NCBI GenBank assembly: GCA_021018815.1
Contig: JAITYX010000052.1
Location: 1,602,501-1,666,500, forward strand
DNA from: Talinum fruticosum
Taxonomy: Eukaryota > Streptophyta > Magnoliopsida > Caryophyllales > Talinaceae
Direction of reading: 5' to 3'
Length of the DNA stretch: 64,000 nt
Shown here: positions 47,801 to 60,300 of the stretch, one piece after another
Layout of the letters: each line of letters begins with the position of its first letter
Numbering within the stretch: position 1 is the stretch's first letter
Translations under genes and position numbers: made by a program
Notes under the pieces: generated by a model
Database searches by the model: none
What the model was told of the DNA's origin: nothing
What the model saw: the letters and a program-made list of their open reading frames with translations, nothing else

Positions 47801-50800
47801 GAGGAGAGGCTTTTGTGCTACGAAATTTGACATGAGCAAAGTATATGATAGGGTTCAATGGGGCTTCCTCGAACAGGTAATGACGAGGATGGGTTTCAAT
47901 AGGGCCTGGATTGATAGAGTTCTCAGTTGTATTTCGACTGTATCCTACTCTTTCATGATCAATGATCAGATTAGAGGTCTTGTGCACCCCTCTCGGGGCC
48001 TCCGACAAGGAGACCCCTTCTCTCCCTACTAGCCTGGAAGGAGATTCATGGAGTTTCGGTGGCCCAGAAGGCACCCCCAAATCACCCACCTATTTTTTTT
48101 GCAGATAATAGCATTATCTTCACCCGAGCCAATGCTAAGGAGACTCGAAAAATGAAAGAGATAATCAACACCTTTGAAGCGCGCTTAGTCAATAAACTCA
48201 GAAAAATCCGAAGTAGTTTTCAGCAGGAATAGCCCTCAAAACACCAAATTGGAGCTCCTTGAAATGCTGAACATGGGGGAAGTTGATCGGTTTGCCAAAT
48301 ACCTTGGCTTACCCACCATCTTGGGGCGTTCAAAGAAAGCTACTTTCGCTTGCATTAAGGAAAGAATCTGGAAGAACGTGAAGGGTTTCAAGGAGAAATT
48401 ATTGTCAAAGGCAGGCAAAGAAATCTTCATCAAGGATGTGGCTCAATCAATTCCGACATATATGATAAGCATATTTAGGTTACCAGATGGACTGCTTGAA
48501 GAAATCCACACTATCCTAACCCGGTTCTGGTGGGGCTCGTCGGACGCGAAGAAAGGTATGCACTGGAAGGACTAGGAGTTCCTCTGCCAACCTAAGATTA
48601 TGGGAGGGATGGGTTTCGGAGATCTTCGTACTTTCAACACCGCCCTTTTGGCCAAACAAGTGTAGAGGCTGATAGAGGATAATGGATCACTACTCAACAG
48701 GGTTTTCAAAGCAAAATACTATCTGAAATGCAACTTTCTGGAGGCTTACTGGGGCCTAGGATCTAGTTATACCTGGCGTAGTATCTAGGGAGCTAAAAGC
48801 TTACTATTGGAGGGGCTATAATGGAGAGTTGGAGACAACAAAAAATCAGAGCCTAGGATGATGTTTGGGTTCCTATCGAGTCGGCAGTGGCGAAGCCGTG
48901 CACCGAGATTGAGTTCAATCCTAATATGATGGTTAGAGATTTCATTGATAGGGATTCAATGATGTGGAAAAAAGAGCTGATTGCCCAGGTTTTTTCGGAA
49001 GAAGCCATAGCGAAAATTATAAATTTCCCCTGAGCTATAGGGGAAGAAGCGATATCAGATTCTGGTGGCCGGACAAGCATAGCGTTTTCACAGTCAAATC
49101 TGCCTGTTGGATGGGGCGCTTAGGGATTATGGAGGCCCGAAATCAAGCACTGACACTGGAGAATCAAGGGTGGTGGAAGAAGATGTGGGGACTCAACGTT
49201 CCCCCAAAACTTAAACATTCATCTGGAGAGCCTTCAATAGGTTTATGGATGTCAGAGGAGAACTGAAACGTAGACACATCTCGGCTGACGGCTCATGTCC
49301 TCTATGCCAAGAGCAAGAAGAAACCCCCATCCACGCGATTTTCTTATGCACTCAAGTAACAGCGCTTTGACACCAATCTGAATTTGATGAGATTTGTAGG
49401 GAAACCCCACAATCCTCTATGGTCGAACGAATCTGCTGGATTTGGAATAAATTGGGGAGTGAAGAATTCAAAAATTTATTTCATTAATGTGGGCTTGCTG
49501 GACTTTGAGAAATAAGGCGGTACTAGGGGGCGAAAGTCCTTCCCCTGAGCTGCTTGTAAATGGCTTCTCTCGTTTGGTGGTGGACTACCAGTGCTACTCG
49601 GCGGTGGTTCTGGACGGTTCTGGGTTAGCGACGGTTCTGGGAAGGTGCTTTTCTTTTGATAAGTGGCAACCCCTTCCTGAGGGGTGGGTGAAAATCAACA
49701 CTGATGCGGCCATCATGGAGGAATGGGTTGGACTGGGGTGGGTGGTAAGAGACTAGAGAGGAAAGGTTGTAGAAATAGGAGTCAAAAGAATTCAGGCGAA
49801 AAGAAGTGCAGAACTAGGGGAATGGGAAGCAGTCCGCTTGCCCTATTATGTGCTGCCCCAGGAAGGAGAACAAATATAATACTCGAGACTGATGCACTGA
49901 GTATCCTTACCAAACTGCAAGCGAATTCCACAGGTCGTAGTTTAACCGATCTACTCGCAGATGATGTGATAAACTTATTTTCTAGTTTTAGTTCTGTGCT
50001 TTCTAGCCACGTCAAACGTGGGGGAATATTGTTGCCTATCTTGTTGCTCGTATACCTCTGATGAGAGTAACGAGTTGGTTTCTTGTATCAATTCTCCATC
50101 TGGGATCCTTCACCTTGCGGAACTTGATTTAATTTAATGCAATGCCCCACGTTTTTCTTCCAAAAAAAAAAGAAAAGAAAAAAAAACAAATGAGACCTTA
50201 ACCTCTGTAGCATTTGAGAGCTATATGTTCATAGTATTTTTTAACACGAGATTTGGGGCTACTATACATCAAATACCCTCAAAATATTTTTTTAAATTTT
50301 AAAAATATCATAAGGTTTGTATTCAACATAAAACTTGTGCCCATTTAAGTTTTTCTTTTTGAAGTGTGAATTCTTGGATGGTACAAAATTAAAAGTTGAT
50401 TAACCTTGTTCAATCAAATGCAGCTATCAGAATAAGGGAGATTTCACATTCATTTTGCACAATTTGATCAAGATTTTGAACAACTTATGAATGCCGTCTA
50501 ATTTATATATCAACCGATTGCATATAATTATATTGCACTGTCCTGGATATTTATATGTATCAAAAAAGAAAAAGATAAAGCAACGTAATAATATTTTTTT
50601 AAAAAACTTTTGCTGATGAAATTTTCCAAAATGTTCTCGTCCTCTTGTGGATATTGAATGAGTAAATTAGGATGCAGACAAGGGAGTAGATAATCCAATT
50701 AGAAAATATGTCAACATCATTTTTTACAATATTATGTGCTGTGATTTAGTATACAATTAAAAAAATTGACTAGTTAAACCAAAATTATATTGGACAATAA

Positions 50801-51419
50801 TCTTAAAACGACTGTGTAAAATTACAAGCATGTATATCCGGCCAGTAAGAAGTAGATTTTCATAGGTGTATATGCTTGATGAGTTATTTTCTAATAATAT
50901 AAACAAATATTGAATTTGAAAAAAAAAAAACAATTCACAGTACATACCAGAAGATACGTTGAAACCATGTTGTCTGAGGATGCGAAAGAGTAGGGAAACT
51001 TGATAGAGATCACCATATTTTTGACAATGATATTGATATCTCTTCGCCATTCGTTCTATGGCTTTACCGATCTCCTCTTCAAAGTGATATGCGACCCCAA
51101 GTCGTTCGATTGCATCGATGAACTTGAGCTCCTCCTGTGGCTCGCTAGCTTTCGCGAGCACCTCCTTCTTCACTTCTTCTTTTAGGGTTTTCACCTCTTG
51201 CTCCTTTTGAAGATGTGTTGCCTAAGTCAATATACAGTCATGGAAATTATGTTTTTGGTTTGTTTTTCAGGAAACTACAAGATTATAAGAACGTACTATT
51301 AATTTGATTAAAATGGAGATTAAAGTTGAGTTTATTACCTGATCATGATGTGTGAGATTGAGGAAGTGGTGACCCCAAGAGCATGGATGAAAGTTGGCAA
51401 TTGGACGAGAATTATTCAT
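44875..51419 (-). CDS. sesquiterpene synthase (TPS-a), left copy; last exon frameshifted
   Basis: Class I terpene synthase that would cyclise farnesyl diphosphate in the cytosol. Seven exons on the minus strand: 51339-51419, 50948-51221, 46293-46671, 45943-46155, 45728-45866, 45292-45546 and 44875-45169. All have GT-AG borders and the same sizes and phases as the neighbour at 54374-61740, apart from one extra codon in each of exons 1 and 2. RPx8W is in exon 1 ([11 protein letters not shown]), RDR and DDTYD in exon 4, and NDMGGHKFE across exons 6-7. No plastid transit peptide. Exon 7 has two one-base losses, at the C run 45059-45062 and the GG at 45014-45015. As written it stops at 45011; adding one base at each gives the usual C-terminus (to about 99 codons). 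Either a recent pseudogene or assembly error. Intron 2 (4.3 kb) holds a LINE. Confidence 0.85.
46957..50190 (+). mobile_element. LINE retrotransposon, 5'-truncated and decayed, inside terpene synthase intron 2
   Basis: Lies antisense to the host gene. In order: the linker with [15 protein letters not shown] block [11 protein letters not shown] (47475); [11 protein letters not shown] and [20 protein letters not shown] (to 47700); [12 protein letters not shown] and [11 protein letters not shown] (to 48032); degraded [12 protein letters not shown] (about 48100); [25 protein letters not shown]; the zf-RVT region ([30 protein letters not shown]); and RNase H ([10 protein letters not shown] near 49690). 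It ends in a poly-A-like tract at about 50160-50190. Several stops break every domain. The endonuclease domain is missing. The left boundary is set by homology only. Confidence 0.85.
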
Positions 51420-51463
51420 GATTTTACTTTGTGTTTGGACAAATCTGTGCTATTGCCTTCCTT

Positions 51464-51471
51464 TATTTATA
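51464..51471 (-). promoter_or_regulatory. TATA box of the left terpene synthase
   Basis: TATAAATA on the minus strand, 45 bases before the start codon, implying a very short 5' UTR. It sits inside an imperfect palindrome (CTTCCTTTA / TAAAGGAAG). Confidence 0.6.
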
Positions 51472-52105
51472 AAGGAAGTTCGGAAAGAGGGTGATGATAG
51501 AAATCTTGAATCAAGATCAAAAGAACAAAAAAAAAAAAAGAAATTTTGAGGAGGCCTATTGTATGATTTCATATCATCATCCTATAAATAATTAATTGTT
51601 ACAATTTATATCAGACTCTTGTATATTTGTCGACTCCACTGGCAAATATAATAATAGTCCAATAAGATCAACTTTACTAAAGACTCAAAGAAGGGCAAAA
51701 AATGTGGCTAACAAGCATTATATTTTTGACACATTATCCAAATTCATTTCAAATTTTCGTTATATATTGCACTTAACTTCAATCCATACATTTATTTATG
51801 TATTTATTGCATTTCCAAGTTGACAAATAATGGAAAGAGATCAAACGCATTTATTATATACATGAGAGTTTATACTCCCATAATATATGTTAAAAAATGA
51901 TAGGATGAACGGAAAAATAAGGACAATTCTATAGATATTCATCAATAATGTGACACTGGAAAATATTATAAACTCCCAAGTATATATAAAAGTTTACCGA
52001 ATGATGTAAATTGATATGATATTAGGAGTTCACTATAAAGTTTTATAAGATAATCACATCTATTTTTGAAGATGAAACTATATCGGTAAATAATTATATT
52101 CAAGT

Positions 52106-52107
<2 letters not shown>

Positions 52108-52189
<82 letters not shown>
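52108..52189. repeat. TA dinucleotide repeat, 41 units
   Basis: Uninterrupted (AT)n of 82 bases, about 0.7 kb upstream of the left terpene synthase start. Confidence 0.95.
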
Positions 52190-52193
<4 letters not shown>

Positions 52194-53780
52194 CAACCAA
52201 ATATGAACACAAGGTTGTGTGTGACATCCATGATCATTAAAGTGCTGTAAGAGGCACATCAATTGATATAAAAATTGATGGTGAAAAGTCGCTCAAGTTG
52301 AAATAAACACCATCAATATTATGTATTAAAGGCACCATCTTCAGAATAATCCAAAGGAAAATATACAAATCATAGATAAATTTCAATCATATGAATTCAA
52401 TTTTCAAATCTATACTTGTTAATTTGTCTTTTTTTTTTGTCCAAATGAGTCATGATGAAGGGCAATACAATATAGTGGGGAATAACGAACCCGAGACTTA
52501 ATGTATCAAGAATTTTAGTTTTGACTATTATAGCGAAACCTCATTGATATATTTGTCCCATGGAGGAGCTTTGTTGTTGTTAATGGTGTCCCAGGACACT
52601 GTTAGTAGAAAAGAAATTATTAAATTTTATGTTTAAAATTTCTCAAAAGTTTATAAAATTGTTAAAGGGGATACCATAAAATATGATGGTGATACTTATA
52701 AAATTTAAGAATATTAAAAAGGGACACCCTTAAATAGAGTTTCTAACTTCGTCACTGTAGGTAACAAACCTATAATATATGGGACTATATTTATGAAGGA
52801 AAAAAGGTTAGCCAAAATTCACTTACCTGTACCAACCCATTTAACATAAACATAATTAAACATAAACATAATTAAGTATTTTGACGATTAATTATTACTT
52901 TAGATTTCAGACCAAAAAAATTATTACTTTAGATTTGAAAAAAAGAAAATTTTGTAACATAAAAAAAAAAAGAAAACTTTTTTTCAGACAATTCCTTTCT
53001 CTGTTTTATTTTTTTGAAAGGTACATTTAACACACACACACACATACAAACTAATTTATTTTATTATTATTATTTCAATATATATTTGGAAAATTTTTTG
53101 TGACTTCATTGTAGTGGAAATATATTATTTAATTTGTTATTGTACTCAATTTTATATAAAATACTATCAAACGTTATTTCAAATATATTCGTGATTACAA
53201 CCTAACTATAATAAAGTACAAAAAAATGGCACTATTAATATGAAAGCAACGGTATATTTTAAAAAGTAAGGGTGGAAAATGTTACTTGCCTTCGAATTTA
53301 ATATAAAATCAAGTACTATTTCTCTAATATAAATGTTACCTGCCTTCCCATTAGTCAAGAAGCAAGAATCACGTGAGAGTTTTATTAAAAAAAACAAAAT
53401 TAACGAGAGAGCACTTTGTCTTCTTTTTTAGAAATAAACAAAAATAAAAAATTTGAAAAAAGAGAAAGCACCACCTTCTATTTTGTTTTGTTTCTTTTCC
53501 TACTCCAAAAAGTTTATTCTTTTTATAACAAAAATGAGATCTTAAATGTCCTCGTTAAAGAGATCTTATGATTTTTTTAATCATTTTCCTTTGTGCTCTC
53601 AGCTAAATGTTTGGTGATTGAGTAGGGTACTTTGTGTATAAAAATTTTTAAAAATAATTTTTTGTGGAAGCCTACAGTGGTATGTTTTAAAAAAATATAT
53701 CTTAAATGTTATATTTGTTTTTTAATTACCAACATATATAATTGGTGACCTAGAACAAAAATGAAATAAAGAAAACGGAT

Positions 53781-54037
53781 ATCTCAATGGGTACGGGGGT
53801 TGCTAGAAAATGAAAACTATGATAATCATGAATCAAGACGAATTCCTCCACTAGCCCAACAGCCCCCCCAAAGAGAATGGACTCCATTTTTTCCGGCTAC
53901 TGGCCGCGATTCAAAACTCCACCATTCCTTCTGCGCAGCCAACGGTAGTCACGCAGTGGATCGTCCAAAGTTTTTTTCCCTCCCAGCGGCGCATTGCCTT
54001 TCTTTTTCTTCCTTCGAACCGAAAGGGGGATCAAGAT
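53781..54037 (+). other. GC-rich island of unknown origin with a 79-codon open frame
   Basis: About half G+C in a surrounding of roughly a quarter. The + frame 53800-54039 (MLENENYDNHESRRIPP...) has no family I recognise. The abrupt composition change and lack of repeats would fit an insert of organelle DNA, but I could not match it to a known mitochondrial or plastid gene. Confidence 0.3.
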
Positions 54038-54373
54038 AATGAATAAGATGTTTAATTGAGTACTAATACTTGAAAACAAGAACAATTATCAATACAACCA
54101 TAATAAGTACTCTAATTAGATGTTCAAAGAAATCTAAAAAAAGTGCGATGGGGTAAATTAGGATCATTATTTTGCGTGATAAAAACACTTTTAGCTTGCA
54201 GGTATTTTTAAACCAAATCGTTCCTCAAGCTTCGCCTACCACAAATGGGTAGAAATTATTCATAAAGCACACCACATTATGCATAAGTGCCTCCTATGAT
54301 TAATGAGTGCAAAAACAAATGAAAGCACATCACATATAGAGGGGGATACACAAGATCATTGAGGGGCTGCAAC

Positions 54374-57300
54374 TTATATTGGAATGGAATCCACAAGCAG
54401 GAGCTTCTCCCTCTCTTTCATGGCTTGGCTCACGATCGTGTAACTATCTTCCTCTCCCTTGTAGACTACATCTGAAACACGAGCCAGGTTAAGAATGCGA
54501 TCCAACAAAGGTTTGGGAATGGCAAAGGGGCAAAGAATTGCTTCATTGAGATCCTTCCAAGCTTCCTCCACTTTCTTCTTTAGGGCTTCATGAGCATGAT
54601 CCTCTGAGGGTGCCCCATGTCTTATCACATGGCATTGGACTGCAGAGGCAACATGAGGCCTGCTTTGCTCGAACTACATAATAGCAAAAATATGCTCCTT
54701 CAAATTACAGAAACATGACATTCAGAAGTTCCTAATTTGGATGTCAATTTTTGATGGGCTGTATTTTAATTTGATTTCGCAACTTAACCTAACTAAGAAT
54801 TGGAATCGAATTGAGCAATATTCTGTTTTCTTTTTTAAAAAGAAGATGAATCCAATGTGAAAAGATGCTCACCCAAATTAATTTGAATCAAACGATCTAT
54901 TTGCATAATCTAGTGAACTTGCGAGAGATTTAATCATACTTTTGCCTTTTGTTATAGTGCTAGCTATATATGTTTTTTAGATAGTTATATTTATACTACA
55001 TTTACTTTTGGCGACCAAAGAAATCCAAATGAGTTTGGAAATGCAAGACTTTAATCCTAGTCTTGCCTGATGAGTGAATTCCAACACATACCTTATGGCC
55101 TCCTATGTCGTTCATGAGCCTATTAATTGTGGCCAAAGCTCTTACAGCCTTAGGCATTGGAGTTTGGCACACCCATTCGAAGGCCTCCTTGGTTGCGATC
55201 TCCCCCATGCCAAGGAAAGACGCCACAATTCCTAAGGGGTACCCGGAGGTCACATGGGCAATCTCCATATACTCATTGTAGGAAGGGACATGCTTTTCAT
55301 GGCACCATTTTGCTTCTTGCAAGTAGGCTTGGCACAAAATTTTCATCTGCACGAGTTTTAAATGACATCACTGTTAGGATCAAGAGCTACAACAACAAAC
55401 AGTAAACTAAGGCAAAGAGAAAAGAGAGACAACCGAGACACGAGTTTTTAAGATGAAAAAACCCAAAATCGGGAAAAGATTACGAATAATCCACTAGATG
55501 ATTTAGTTTACAAAGGAAGCTTTTGTGTTTGTGTGGAATACATCAATGGAGGTCTGTAAGCACCATTTTTATAGCTAAATCGCACGAACATCACATTCAA
55601 ATCGCACTAGCTGAGCATTAACCGACAAAAACGGTCGAAACAAGCGAAGCCCAATTGCTAACACCGAGCACGGCCGGTGCTAGGAAACACGGGCTGCCCG
55701 TGCTGCCTGCATGGCCCGTGTCACTTGGACATGGGTAGGCCGAGCCAGTTGCTGGAAGTTCTGGGTAGGTTTCTCGCAATGGGCATGGGCTGGGCTGCTT
55801 GGAAACCAATGACGGATCCAAGGGGGTCGATGGGGTTTAAATAGTAATTAGCAAATGCAGCTAGATGAGTTGGTAAAGGCTATGTACTTTGAAGGAGAGG
55901 TACAGGGTTTAAATCTTGCTATTGGCAACTTCCTTTTTTTTTTTAAAATCCAATCCCTTCCCTTTTATTTCTCCTTGTTTATTTTGGCTTGCTAGCCACA
56001 CACCCATCCACGATTTCTTACTCGCTTCTACCTCTGCCCAACTACTCCCCCACTCCACCACGGCCGGTGGCCGCCGCCCACAAAACCACCGCAGCCGTAG
56101 CCCACGCCAACGTCCGGCCTGCCCCTCTCGCGAATCACGGTTCTACTCTACGCAGAACCCTCCCTCTCTCGCACTCTCTCTCTCCCTCCCAGCCCACCAC
56201 ACCACGGCACGGCACGGGCACGACTATTGGTCGCCGATGCCGGCCCAAAACAAGCCACCCCTGTCACGGCACTTCCCTGTCTCTCCTCTCCCGTACTAAA
56301 CTCTCTTTTGCTCTCAAGATCCGTAAGTTGTAACTTCTAAATTTTTCATTTAATATCAATTTAAGTTTTAATTTGTGCGATACTAGGTTTATTTTTTTTA
56401 TTTTATTCTTAATTTATGTGATTTCATTGATTTTTCAATTTCACTTCATTCATTTTTTAGACAAATTTTATGGTAGAGGTTTAATTTTTGTTGTTAAATT
56501 CTTATTATAGTGAAAATGTTTAGATATTTCAAAAAGATAGTTATAGAACCCTCCAAGTCCTTCAAATTCTAAATTTGAAAGTTCACCATTGAATGAAGAA
56601 GGCGATGCAAATACAAATCCTTCCTTATCGTTATGTAATATTAATTTTAAAAAGATATGTTAACTTTTGTATTGTATACACTATTATTTAGTTTATTTCG
56701 ACCTCCCTTCCTTAAATTCCCTGGATTTGCCATTGTGGAAAACGTCCCTTGTTGGTTGTAAATGTATGCGATAAGTGATTTCGAGCCTTGACTTGATTAG
56801 TCTTCACTCCCAACAATCACTGTGGGGGACAACTACCCATCTATCACCGCACCAAGCTATGCCAAACTAATTGAACCTAAGGGCCAAGTGAGGAGTAAGG
56901 GAGGTTAGTTAGATATACGTATATCCTCATCTCGACATCTACATTAAAGATCATGGGTTCCCCCGCCCCCACCACCTCATTGAATATTCTGCTGTGGTTC
57001 GTAGTTAAAAATTGACTATCGATAATGACGTTTTTAACTCTATTAGATAGTTGGATACTACTGTAAGATCCCTTACCAATTTAATTACCCTTTTGAATGT
57101 AACATTGTTCTTGATCATTATCCTAATAGAAAAAGGTTCATCGTCTTAGCAAGAAAAGGTTGGGCATACGTACTTGCTGTTGCACATACTGAAGGCCATA
57201 TGACCTTCCTTCTTGAGCAAGTTCATGCTCGACTTCCTTGAAGGTTTCAAGAAGAGCTTGGTAGCACCATCGCACATGCTCGGGGCATTGATCCACGCAG

Positions 57301-60300
57301 CTCTCATCCCACCTGAAACTAATCCAGCCGGTTTTAATTTGTCTTAATAGAAAGCATTATATCGTTAAGATACGAATTTTCAGACCTTTGAATCGCATCA
57401 GTGAGGAGTTCAAGTTCTTCGACGGTTCCATACGCATCATAGGTGTCATCAACAAGCGAAATTATCTTGAAAATTTTGCCGGATATTTGCCTTGCTTTGG
57501 AGAAATGGGGCTCATAGTAAGGCCCCAACATCCAAAAATGGACCTCAGTTGATCTGTCTCTGCTAAATGGAAGCTTCACATGTAAACTTTTCCACCACCT
57601 ACATTGCATGTACAAAAGGAAAGTTCATCAGGCCGGGGAAGGGTTCATCCTGATATAGAGAGCTCGGTTCGTGTTTATCCTTTAGGTGTGCCCCATAAAA
57701 GATATTTGTCATAAAGTAGCTTCAATTTGATGACAAGATGTTATAGAGAGTGTTTAACTAATAGAACTATGTCTATTTTAGCATTTAAACTTCAAGGGAC
57801 GGGGAATGGTGTTATGTATTTTTGGCCTTTTCCTTTTTCTAAAACAAAATCTCGATATATATGTACATAATTACCTGGTAAGGTCACTGAGCTCCTTCTT
57901 GTGCAATGCTTGAAGCATGTTGAAATCCAACTTGGCAAGTTTCAGTAAAGTTTTGTTGTGTGAGGGATCGTTTTCGTAGAAAGAGATGTAATGCCTGGAC
58001 TCGAGGCGAATCATGCCCCGATGCAAGGGTTGGTGAAGAGCATGAGCTACTTGCTCTACAAGGGGAGACCTCAACTCATCAGTACTAACCATAGCTTTCA
58101 GCTGAGTTGACGTAACCTTTGCGGCTTCCTCAAGTATGTCGTCTCCATGAGCTCGGACATAAGAGGCCTCGTATAGGCTTAGCATGCCTGGAATGTCATT
58201 GATTAACGATTCCTCAAAGCTTTCCTTTCGATCCTTAAATTTCTTGAAAACATCTGTGTCAAAGTATCAACGGATCAAACTTCGCACCTTTTTTATCCGG
58301 ATAAATGACGGCTATAATCAAATCCGATTTTATGATGAAATATAGTATGCTACAATCTAATTTATGTTCCTCATGTATTAAGGAGTTTGTATGTTTTGTA
58401 GGGCTGTGTTCCTATTGAGGAGTATCAAGAAGTGTGGGTGTATTTATATGCACTTGTTGCCTTACCTGTTTTCATAAGTTTTTACCAATTTTCAGCAAAA
58501 GAAGAAACATCAAGTGAAGCTTTGTTTAGGAATGGACTCCTCTTTGAGCAAAAATGTCTATCTATGATCTAGATGATATGCTCACAATTTTTAAAAACTA
58601 AGATGAGGATGAGAGTAGGCTAAAACATCCTCCATTTACTTTGCTATAAAGTAATTAATATACAATCAACCATTTTAGTTTAAGGTACAATAGAAATCAT
58701 TTTTATGTCCCAATTTAAGGTAATATCACATTTTTTTGGGTGGGGTGGGGGGTAGGGATGGCAGAAAAACCCAAACCCGTTTAAAACCCGTAAAACCCGT
58801 CCCATTTAAAACCCGAATGGGTGTTAAAAAAATTTAAAAATGGGTATGGGGCGGGTATGGTTAAAATGGGTATGGGGCGGATATGGGTATGGGTCTAGGC
58901 TTCACCCGCCCCATACCCGCCCCATATAACACCCATAACCCATACCCGCAATACCCGCCCGTACCCGCCCCAAACCCGCCCCACTTAAATACCCATAACC
59001 CGTTTTGTTAAATGGTTAAAAAAAAAATTGAGAAAAGTGGTTTATGAGAGACATAAGGACCAAATTTTGGGCCCAGGCCCAAATTTTAGGCAAAAAAAAA
59101 AAAAAAAGAAACCCTAGTTTTCAAGTACTTTGACAACTTTGAAACTTTCAAGCAAATGGATACTATAATGTACTAAATATGGATTATTATTTATGATTGT
59201 GAAATTTTTATGTCATGTTAGCAAGGTGTTGCACATCTACAACTTGCAAGTTTGTGAATTGTTGATTTTTTTTTTTTTGGTTGAATTATGAGAACTATTA
59301 AATATGGGTTTAATATGGGTATTATTATTTTTAGTCTATTTATACCCAAATAAAACCCGCATACCCGCAAAACCCGGTGGGTATGGGTATGGGTATGGGT
59401 ATGGATTTTTAACACCCAATGGGTATGGGTATGGGTATGGGTACGTATTTTGAAAATGGGTATGGGTGTGGGTATAGGAAAACCCGCCCGTACCCGCCCC
59501 ATTGCCATCCCTAGGGGGATACATTAGGTGATTCTATAGGTTTTGTCATTTTTTTAACGAAAACAAGAGTGCATATTAATTATCAACAATTTTAAATGGA
59601 GACAAGTTTTTAACAGCCAACTTAATTACCAAATCAAGATCATTCCCAACTCATGACCTTTTTAGGACCATAGTGTTGGAGGTGAACAATTGAGTTAGCT
59701 ACCATATTTATCATATCTTTTGATAGAGATTCATTGCTTGTTTGCTTATATTAATTAAAGAAATAAAATTAGCAACATGTATTTTTTAATTTTTAATACC
59801 TTAGTCTTGCATAATATCATCTTATTTAAAAGATATTGTTAGATAAATATGCTTATGATGACTTTTAATAATTATTAGATAACTAAATGCTTATTTATGG
59901 TAATTTCCATTAAATTACCCTTATTAATTACTCGTAAATTCAAAAATTATTCTAAAATAAGTGGTTTAATGGTGTGTTTGTTTCAGTGAAAAATATTTTC
60001 TCGGAAAATTATCATTCTATTTTCCGGCGTTTGATAGCATAAGTAGTGGATAAATATTTTCTGGGGAAAATAATTTCCCTCAATCAAGCGAAAATAAATT
60101 TCCTTTTATGAGGAAAGAAGTTAATTTTCCTTTGCCTCAATCAAGGGAAAATAAAGTCTTATGAATAGGAGTTTAAGTGCTAAGCTTCTCTTATTTTGCC
60201 ACCTTCAGTTTCTTTTTCCAAGTTTTGTCCTTATCTTTTCTCTTTTTTGTTGTGAAGTTCATAGATGAAATATTTTTTTACAGTATTTGTTTCTTTTTTT

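Larger units (their letters stand above)
51472..54373. other. intergenic region between the two terpene synthases
   Basis: It holds the promoter of the left gene, an 82-base TA repeat (52108-52189) and a GC-rich island (53781-54037). The remainder is AT-rich with no supported coding frame. Confidence 0.5.

Noticed and set aside
55858..55920. tRNA-like A and B box pair
   Set aside because: The B box is poor (GGTTTAAATC) and it lies within the hAT element; no cloverleaf.
55916..56333. Two overlapping frames of 114-127 codons in a GC-rich block
   Set aside because: They lie inside the non-autonomous hAT element in a terpene synthase intron and have no family resemblance; biased composition explains the openness.
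59218..59524. Open frames rich in His-Thr or Pro-Tyr repeats
   Set aside because: Produced by the GGGTATGGG array of a transposable element, not by a gene.
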